Below, in pieces: positions 58,221-64,000 of a DNA stretch of 64,000 nucleotides; the first letter of the stretch is position 1; every line of letters begins with the position of its first letter. The position numbers were made by a program, and so were the translations under genes. The notes below the pieces were generated by a model. It searched no databases, was not told the DNA's origin, and was given only the letters and a program-made list of their open reading frames with translations. Source of the DNA: Toxorhynchites rutilus septentrionalis (Eukaryota; Arthropoda; Insecta; Diptera; Culicidae). The DNA lies in assembly GCF_029784135.1 (NCBI RefSeq), contig NC_073745.1:59922784-59986783 (forward strand), written 5' to 3'.

Positions 58221-61200
58221 ATGCCGAGAAATAATCGGGCAAAACCAGGTGTGAGTTGTGCGCTGTGCAAGGATCTCGACAACAGCCGGATGGTTAGTTG
58301 TGACGAATGCGGTAAATGGTTCCATTTCGTGTGCGTGGGTGTAACTGAGGGAATCGAAGAAGTTGATTGGAGCTGTTCAGAGTGTGAGGCGAAACGAGCA
58401 GACCAGATCCCATCGGTCATCACTACAGATCATGCACAGAGTGAAGCGGAGCCTAGGCCAGTGGATAACCAGGGGCAAGTTGAGCTACTCAGGGAATTCC
58501 AGAGGAGAATGGACCAAATGCAAAGTAGGTTCGAAGAACAACAGCAGGCATACGAAAATCTGCTTCGGGAAAAGGACCGCGAAATGCAGAATGCGATTAA
58601 GGATTTGCAGTCCCAGTTCCAGCGTCGTATGGAGAAAAGAGAACAGCAGATACGAGAGGAGTTGAGCGTTCCCGTAGTTGTTCATCCACCGAATGCAAAT
58701 TCGACAACGTTGGGAACTGAGAATCGTCAGACAGATGACGTCAGCAAGGCGATCGAGCAGATGCAAAGACAACTCGCAGAGATGGCTAGAAAACAGGATT
58801 CAGAAACGAAGAGTCTTGAGGAGCGAGTGAGGGCGATGGAAATCAGCAGCAGCGAACCTGTCCCAGCGAGGAATGATGGTTTGAATGCGGATGCGGATCC
58901 ATTCATTTCTAACGGCCTTCATCTATCTTCGACAGTGAATCCTTCTCATGAACTCAGCAGGAGTCAACTCGCTGCGCGACACGCGGTGGCAAAGGAGTTA
59001 CCTACATTCTCGGGCAACCCTGAAGAGTGGCCTTTATTCATCGCCACTTATGAGAGTACCACAAGGATATGCGGCTTTAGCGATGAAGAAAATTTGCTTC
59101 GACTCCAACGCAGTTTGAAAGGCAAAGCTCTTGAGACAGTTCGTAGTCGGTTGTTGTATCCAGCAGGACTTGATGGTGTCATCAATACGCTTCGTATGCT
59201 GTTTGGCCGTCCTGAAATCATCGTTCACTCGTTAGTTTGCAAGATTCGGGAAATGCCAGCGCCAAAGGCGGAGAAATTGGGAACTCTGATAGATTTCGGC
59301 GTAGCAGTCCAGAACATGTGCGCAACGATTGTGGCGTGTGGTTTGAACGAGCATCTATGCAACGTGGCACTCCTTCAAGAACTCGTTGAGAGACTGCCAC
59401 CTACTGTGAAGCTCGACTGGGCAAAGCATCGTCAAACAATGTCAGCGGTCACACTATCGGATTTCAGTAGCTGGTTGGGCACGCTAGTGGAAGCAGCTTG
59501 CGTAGTAACGATTCCATCGACGATCAGTATGTACGTTGGTAGAACTGAGAAGCGTGTCCGAAAGGAGGAAGTTAATGTCCACATTCAGTCCGACTCAAAT
59601 CATTTTCCAAACTCTACGATGTCCTCCAAAAGTACGTCGAAACCAGCCAGCAAGCAATGCGTTATTTGTCACGGAGAATGCAGCAGTGTAGGGTTGTGCC
59701 AAAGGTTTCAAGAATTGGATATCGGGGCGCGATGGGCAGTGCTGAAACAGAATAAATTGTGTCGGAAGTGTCTGTCGAAACATTTCGGAGCATGTGCAGT
59801 AAAGCAAGCCTGTGGTAGAAACGGATGTTCATACATGCATCACAGGTTGCTACACGACGATTCCAGATACCAGCGAATGGAGAATCCTCAGATATCGAGT
59901 CTACAGGCGGAAGCAATTACACCTACCGAGAATTGTAATTTTCACATTAACGATGTTAGCAAGATTCTCTTCCGATACGTGCCGGTGCTACTTCACGGAC
60001 GAGGGAAGATTGTACGCACATTCGCCTTTTTGGACGACGGTTCGTCAGTGACGCTGATGGAACATAGTTTGCTGAAGGAGCTAGACATTCAAGGTGAATC
60101 ATATCCCTTGTGTCTGGGCTGGACAGGGGATTATCAACGTCAGGAAATGAATTCTGTGAAGTTAGCGGTAGATATTTCCGGAGTGCACGACATGAGAACA
60201 TATTGGATACCGAAAGTGCACACCGTGGACAGTCTCGCTCTACCCCAGCAAACTCTCGCGATGGAGGAATTAGCGCGACATTTTCATCATTTGACGGCCT
60301 TGCCGGCTGATTCCTATCGCAATGTTCGACCACGGATACTTATAGGAATGGATAATTGCCGCTTGGGCCACGCGCTCGACAGCAGAGAAGGAAGAAAGGA
60401 CGAACCAATCGCTGCCAAAACACGCCTGGGGTGGATAGTATTCGGGCCTTGCTCTATAGAATCCCAAACAACGACTAGTTTAGTCGCACACCACAGTCTT
60501 CATGTGTGTCCATGTACCGAACAGAGCGACGCAGAGCTACACAACGCAGTAAAAGCGTACTTTTCGTTAGACAGCATCGCAATAAGTTCCGTTAAACCAC
60601 TGATGTCGAAGGACGACGAGCGAGCCGAGAAATTGTTGAAATCTCTGACTAATGTGAACAAGGGGCGCTATGAAACTGGATTACTCTGGCGGTATGATGA
60701 TGTTCGAATGCCAGACAGCAAATCAATGGCAATGAAGCGGCTGATATGTCTGGAAAAGCGAATGCAACGGGACCCTGATCTAGCTGAAGCTCTGAAGGAG
60801 AAACTTAGGGATTACGAGCGATCTGGGTACATCGTAAAACTGACGGAGAACCAACTAGCCGAGAGATTCGAACGCGTGTGGTACCTTCCAATATTCCCTG
60901 TTGTCAATCCCAATAAGCCGGGAAAGTTGCGCATAGTGTGGGATGCAGCCGCAAAGGTGGCGGGTGTTTCGCTGAACTCGTTCCTGCTAACTGGACCAGA
61001 TCAACTTACTTCTCTTCTATCCGTTTTACAACGCTTCCGAGAATTTCGCATTGCCATAACGGGCGACATTCGAGAGATGTTTCTTCAGGTGTTGATGAAC
61101 TGGCGCGATCAACAGTGTTTGAGGTTTCTATGGCGGAACGGAGAATCAAATCGTAGCCCAGATGTCTATGTCACAAAGGTAATGACTTTCGGGGCAACCT

Positions 61201-63896
61201 GCTCACCCAGCTGTGCACAATATGTGAAGAACCACAATGCGCAACGATTTCAGGATAAGTTCCCGAGGGCAGCGGAGGCGATAATTAGAGAGCATTACGT
61301 GGATGATATGCTGTCCAGTGTGGAGACAGAAGATGAGGCGATTAAGCTAGCTGTAGATGTCCGATTCATTCACGCAGAGGCAGGTTTCGAAATAAGGAAT
61401 TGGCTGTCAAATTCGAATCGAGTACTGCAGGAGCTGAAGGCAAATCCAGGAGAGAAGAGCTTGAATCTGTTGAGCGAAATGGGAACCGAGAAAGTTCTGG
61501 GATTGTGGTGGTGCACCGCAGCCGACACCTTCACCTTCAAAGTGTCTTCGAGGATAAATGTCGATCTACTGCAAGGTCATATTGTGCCAACCAAAAGGCA
61601 GATTTTGAGTACGCTGATGACGATCTACGACCCACTTGGACTACTTGCGAATTTCCTTATGTTCCTGAAAATCCTGCTCCAGGAAATTTGGCGTAGTGGC
61701 ATAAATTGGGACGAACCCATTAAGAGCGAACAGTGGGAGAAATGGCAAATATGGTTGCAAGTTCTTCCGCAAGTGGAATCCGTCAGTGTACCCAGGTGTT
61801 ACCGGATAAAAACGAGTACAGGCGGTCAAAACGAAATTCAACTCCATGTGTTCGTAGATGCATCCGAAAACGGATATGCCGCAGTTGCCTACCTCCGGTT
61901 CGAAGAAGATGGCGAAGTGGAATGTGCGCTCGTCGGCGCGAAAACAAGAGTAGCTCCGTTGCGATTCGTGTCGATTCCCAGACTTGAACTTCAGGCAGCA
62001 GTTATCGGTGCCCGTTTGGCGAAAGGTATCATGATGTCTCACCAGCTTAAACCAACAAAACAGTTTTTCTGGACGGATGCGCGTGACGTTCTTTGCTGGT
62101 TGAATTCCGATCACCGGAGATACAATCAATTCGTCGCAGTGCGGATCAGTGAAATTCTAGAGTTGACCGAGGTTAACGAATGGAATTGGATTCCGACGAA
62201 ACTGAATGTTGCTGACGATGCGACGAAATGGCAGAAACTCCCGGATTTTTCTCCTGCTAGTCGTTGGTTCCGTGGTCCACAATTCTTGTGGGAGGCAAAG
62301 GAAGAGTGGCCTGTTGCAGTATCGAGCTTCGATTACACCGCAGAAGAGAAGCGACCCAATGTGCTACATCATTCCGTCAAGCGTGTCCTGTTTAGGTGGG
62401 AAGATTTCCCTAAATGGAAGCGGCTGCTGCGTCATGTTGCATTCGTACAGCGGTATCCATCGAATCTGCGCAAGAAATTATCGAAGGAGCCCATCGTCAC
62501 CGGCCCATTGACACAAGAAGAGCTTCGAAAAGCAGAGTTGTTAATTCTCAAACTGGTTCAGAATGCTGAATTCGTTGCAGAGATAGCTGCATTACAGAAA
62601 CCGAAGCTCGCACCATGGAAGAACGCATTGCCCAAGAGTAGCTCGCTGTATGGGCTCAGTCCGTTTCTGGATGAAGAGGGGCTGCTGCGAATGAAAGGAC
62701 GTATAGATGCTTGTGAAGACGTCGATGATTGTACGAAGCGCCCGATACTGTTGCCGAAGTGTCATCCCGTTACCGACCTCATTATATCCAGTGTTCATCA
62801 GCATTTCTGTCACATGAATCACCAGACTACACTCAACCAGATTCGGCGTAGATTTTACGTGCCTCAGCTACGGTCGGCCTACAAACGCGTACGAGCACGG
62901 TGTCAGCACTGCAAGAATCGCCAGGCGAAGCCAGTTGCTCCAGAAATGTCAGCTCTGCCACCCGCACGCCTGAAGGCTTTCTGTCGTCCATTTTCCTACG
63001 TTGGCATCGACTACTTCGGTCCAATACATGTAGTTGTTGGCCGGAGGACCGAGAAACGATGGGGAGTGCTGATCACATGCCTAACGGTGCGAGCGATACA
63101 TCTTGAAGTTGCTCACAGCCTCACAACCGACTCATGCATTCTCGCCATCAGAAACTTCATCGCCAGGAGAGGTACCCCTCTGGAGATAGTAAGCGATCGC
63201 GGTACGAACTTCATCGGAGCAAGTCGAGAATTGAAAGAAGCGTTACAAAAAATGGACCACGAAAAGCTGATAGAGCACTTCGTCACCACTGATACGAAAT
63301 GGTCTTTCAACCCTCCTGCATCTCCACATTTCGGAGGAGCCTGGGAACGCCTTGTTCAATCCGTGAAGAAAACCCTGAAGCAACTCCAAGTCACACGCAC
63401 ACCCACCGATGAACTATTGAAGAACATGCTCTCAGAGATCGAACTAATCATCAACTCACGACCTCTAACGGAATTGCCATTAGATGACGAGCTTTCCCAA
63501 GCTCTCACTCCGAATCATTTTCTGATCGGGTCATCAGATGGTTCAAAGCCCCCGTTCACGTTTGACGACAGCAGTTACGCTCTGAAACACACCTGGAAAT
63601 CCTCCCAAGTCTACGCAAACCGGTTTTGGCGTCGCTGGGTAGCTGAATACCTACCAACTCTCACTCGGAGGACGAAATGGTTTAGCCACGTCAAGCCAAT
63701 CGCAGAAGGGGACATCGTCGTCATCGTTGATGAGACTCTGCCGAGGAACTGCTGGCCGAAAGGTCGAGTTGTCCACGCAATTCGGTCCAAGGATGGACAG
63801 GTTCGTCGTGCTCTGGTACAGACCTCGACTGGAGTGCTAGAGAGGCCAGTCGTGAAGATCGCTGTGTTGGACGTAGGTGCAAGCGTAAGTACATAG
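58221..63896 (+). CDS. BEL/Pao Gag-Pol polyprotein with N-terminal PHD finger
   Basis: Domains in order: a PHD-type finger (C13, C16, C27, C30, H35, C38, C52, C55); glutamine- and arginine-rich coiled coil (about 85-210); DUF1759-type Gag (LPTFSGNPEEWPLF onward, about 265-420); a Cys/His-rich knuckle region (CVICHGECSSVGLC to CSYMHHRLLH, about 485-550); aspartic protease with LDDGSS (D605); RT with LRIVWDAAAK, GDIREMFLQV and YVDD (1026-1029); RNase H starting FVDASENGYAAVAYL (D1213); integrase with a HHCC zinc site, then D1597 (IDYFGP), D1659 (SDRGTNF) and E1709 (GGAWERLV); and a DUF5641-like C-terminus. It makes, reverse-transcribes and integrates cDNA in virus-like particles. Start ATG 58221 precedes MPRNNRAKPG and is the first in frame after the leader. 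No frameshift or stop. Confidence 0.95.
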   Translation: MPRNNRAKPGVSCALCKDLDNSRMVSCDECGKWFHFVCVGVTEGIEEVDWSCSECEAKRADQIPSVITTDHAQSEAEPRPVDNQGQVELLREFQRRMDQMQSRFEEQQQAYENLLREKDREMQNAIKDLQSQFQRRMEKREQQIREELSVPVVVHPPNANSTTLGTENRQTDDVSKAIEQMQRQLAEMARKQDSETKSLEERVRAMEISSSEPVPARNDGLNADADPFISNGLHLSSTVNPSHELSRSQLAARHAVAKELPTFSGNPEEWPLFIATYESTTRICGFSDEENLLRLQRSLKGKALETVRSRLLYPAGLDGVINTLRMLFGRPEIIVHSLVCKIREMPAPKAEKLGTLIDFGVAVQNMCATIVACGLNEHLCNVALLQELVERLPPTVKLDWAKHRQTMSAVTLSDFSSWLGTLVEAACVVTIPSTISMYVGRTEKRVRKEEVNVHIQSDSNHFPNSTMSSKSTSKPASKQCVICHGECSSVGLCQRFQELDIGARWAVLKQNKLCRKCLSKHFGACAVKQACGRNGCSYMHHRLLHDDSRYQRMENPQISSLQAEAITPTENCNFHINDVSKILFRYVPVLLHGRGKIVRTFAFLDDGSSVTLMEHSLLKELDIQGESYPLCLGWTGDYQRQEMNSVKLAVDISGVHDMRTYWIPKVHTVDSLALPQQTLAMEELARHFHHLTALPADSYRNVRPRILIGMDNCRLGHALDSREGRKDEPIAAKTRLGWIVFGPCSIESQTTTSLVAHHSLHVCPCTEQSDAELHNAVKAYFSLDSIAISSVKPLMSKDDERAEKLLKSLTNVNKGRYETGLLWRYDDVRMPDSKSMAMKRLICLEKRMQRDPDLAEALKEKLRDYERSGYIVKLTENQLAERFERVWYLPIFPVVNPNKPGKLRIVWDAAAKVAGVSLNSFLLTGPDQLTSLLSVLQRFREFRIAITGDIREMFLQVLMNWRDQQCLRFLWRNGESNRSPDVYVTKVMTFGATCSPSCAQYVKNHNAQRFQDKFPRAAEAIIREHYVDDMLSSVETEDEAIKLAVDVRFIHAEAGFEIRNWLSNSNRVLQELKANPGEKSLNLLSEMGTEKVLGLWWCTAADTFTFKVSSRINVDLLQGHIVPTKRQILSTLMTIYDPLGLLANFLMFLKILLQEIWRSGINWDEPIKSEQWEKWQIWLQVLPQVESVSVPRCYRIKTSTGGQNEIQLHVFVDASENGYAAVAYLRFEEDGEVECALVGAKTRVAPLRFVSIPRLELQAAVIGARLAKGIMMSHQLKPTKQFFWTDARDVLCWLNSDHRRYNQFVAVRISEILELTEVNEWNWIPTKLNVADDATKWQKLPDFSPASRWFRGPQFLWEAKEEWPVAVSSFDYTAEEKRPNVLHHSVKRVLFRWEDFPKWKRLLRHVAFVQRYPSNLRKKLSKEPIVTGPLTQEELRKAELLILKLVQNAEFVAEIAALQKPKLAPWKNALPKSSSLYGLSPFLDEEGLLRMKGRIDACEDVDDCTKRPILLPKCHPVTDLIISSVHQHFCHMNHQTTLNQIRRRFYVPQLRSAYKRVRARCQHCKNRQAKPVAPEMSALPPARLKAFCRPFSYVGIDYFGPIHVVVGRRTEKRWGVLITCLTVRAIHLEVAHSLTTDSCILAIRNFIARRGTPLEIVSDRGTNFIGASRELKEALQKMDHEKLIEHFVTTDTKWSFNPPASPHFGGAWERLVQSVKKTLKQLQVTRTPTDELLKNMLSEIELIINSRPLTELPLDDELSQALTPNHFLIGSSDGSKPPFTFDDSSYALKHTWKSSQVYANRFWRRWVAEYLPTLTRRTKWFSHVKPIAEGDIVVIVDETLPRNCWPKGRVVHAIRSKDGQVRRALVQTSTGVLERPVVKIAVLDVGASVST

Positions 63897-63914
63897 GATC
63901 AATGGCCCTGATGC

Positions 63915-63926
63915 ACTGGGGGAGAG
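63915..63926 (+). promoter_or_regulatory. Polypurine tract
   Basis: The purine-rich run GGGGGAGAG lies directly left of the 3' LTR start, the normal site for plus-strand DNA priming in LTR retrotransposons. Confidence 0.75.
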
Positions 63927-64000
63927 TGTCGCAACGTGCGGTTGCGACGCACCTGCTCCCAAACACCTTGAGAGAAATAAAACGTTCCCACTTTCGGCGC
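63927..64000 (+). repeat. BEL/Pao 3' LTR, first 74 bases
   Basis: Identical at all 74 positions to 57557-57630. The rest is beyond the window. Confidence 0.95.

Larger units (their letters stand above)
57557..64000 (+). mobile_element. BEL/Pao LTR retrotransposon, nearly complete (right end off window)
   Basis: Order: 5' LTR from 57557, leader, one 1,891-codon Gag-Pol frame (58221-63896), a purine-rich tract (about 63917-63926) and the start of the 3' LTR (63927). The 74 visible bases of the 3' LTR are identical to the first 74 of the 5' LTR, and the frame has no interruption, so the copy is young. Target duplications cannot be checked because the 3' LTR leaves the window. Confidence 0.95.

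Noticed and set aside
58169..58423. Minus-strand frames across the BEL polyprotein
   Set aside because: Shadows of the long plus-strand frame, without homology.

Overview
The window looks like repeat-dense intergenic or large-intron DNA from an insect, most likely a culicine mosquito. This is inferred from the repeat families: tRNA-derived SINEs with the box A core GGCCGAGTGGTTAGCGTC and a tail ending in GAAGAAGAAG, DD37E mariners, a BEL/Pao element, RNase H-bearing LINEs, and dispersed repeats opening with CTAGCTGACCCGACAAAC. I cannot confirm the species. I find no convincing host protein-coding gene, rRNA or true tRNA. All protein homology I can defend belongs to transposable elements.

Layout. 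1-1.58 kb: unrecognised non-coding DNA. 1.58-7.2 kb: dispersed repeats, a minisatellite of about 96 bp split by a 1,465-bp insertion that looks like a solo LTR, and a 430-bp hexamer array. 7.2-14.2 kb: mostly unrecognised DNA with LINE 3'-end fragments. 14.27-16.08 kb: a 118-bp tandem repeat running into a 1.06-kb array of ACAAACAT octamers. 18.2-25.8 kb: a nested cluster holding a pogo-like transposase relic, a LINE of the I/Loner type on the minus strand (in-frame stop and a lost RT aspartate), and a broken Ty3/gypsy element whose protease is split by a DD37E mariner. 26.8-34.8 kb: a mariner relic, a dispersed element with about 140-bp tandem units, an apparently intact DD34D mariner inserted in its tail, a second DD37E mariner with a small in-frame deletion, SINEs, and another mariner relic. 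36.6-40.4 kb: a decayed Jockey/CR1-like LINE. 43-54.3 kb: three separate long inverted-repeat (foldback) families, one carrying a 5'-truncated LINE flanked by a perfect 14-bp target duplication. 57.56 kb to the right edge: a nearly complete, uninterrupted BEL/Pao retrotransposon (1,891-aa Gag-Pol) with a PHD finger at its N-terminus. Its 3' LTR is cut by the window edge but matches the 5' LTR at all 74 visible bases.

How the parts relate: the genes do not form a pathway; they are independent mobile elements at different stages of decay. The BEL element and the DD34D mariner look youngest. The DD37E mariner at 23.4 kb is younger than the gypsy fragment it splits, and the DD34D mariner is younger than the repeat it sits in. 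All coordinates of repeat edges are by eye and are approximate unless a target-site duplication fixes them.
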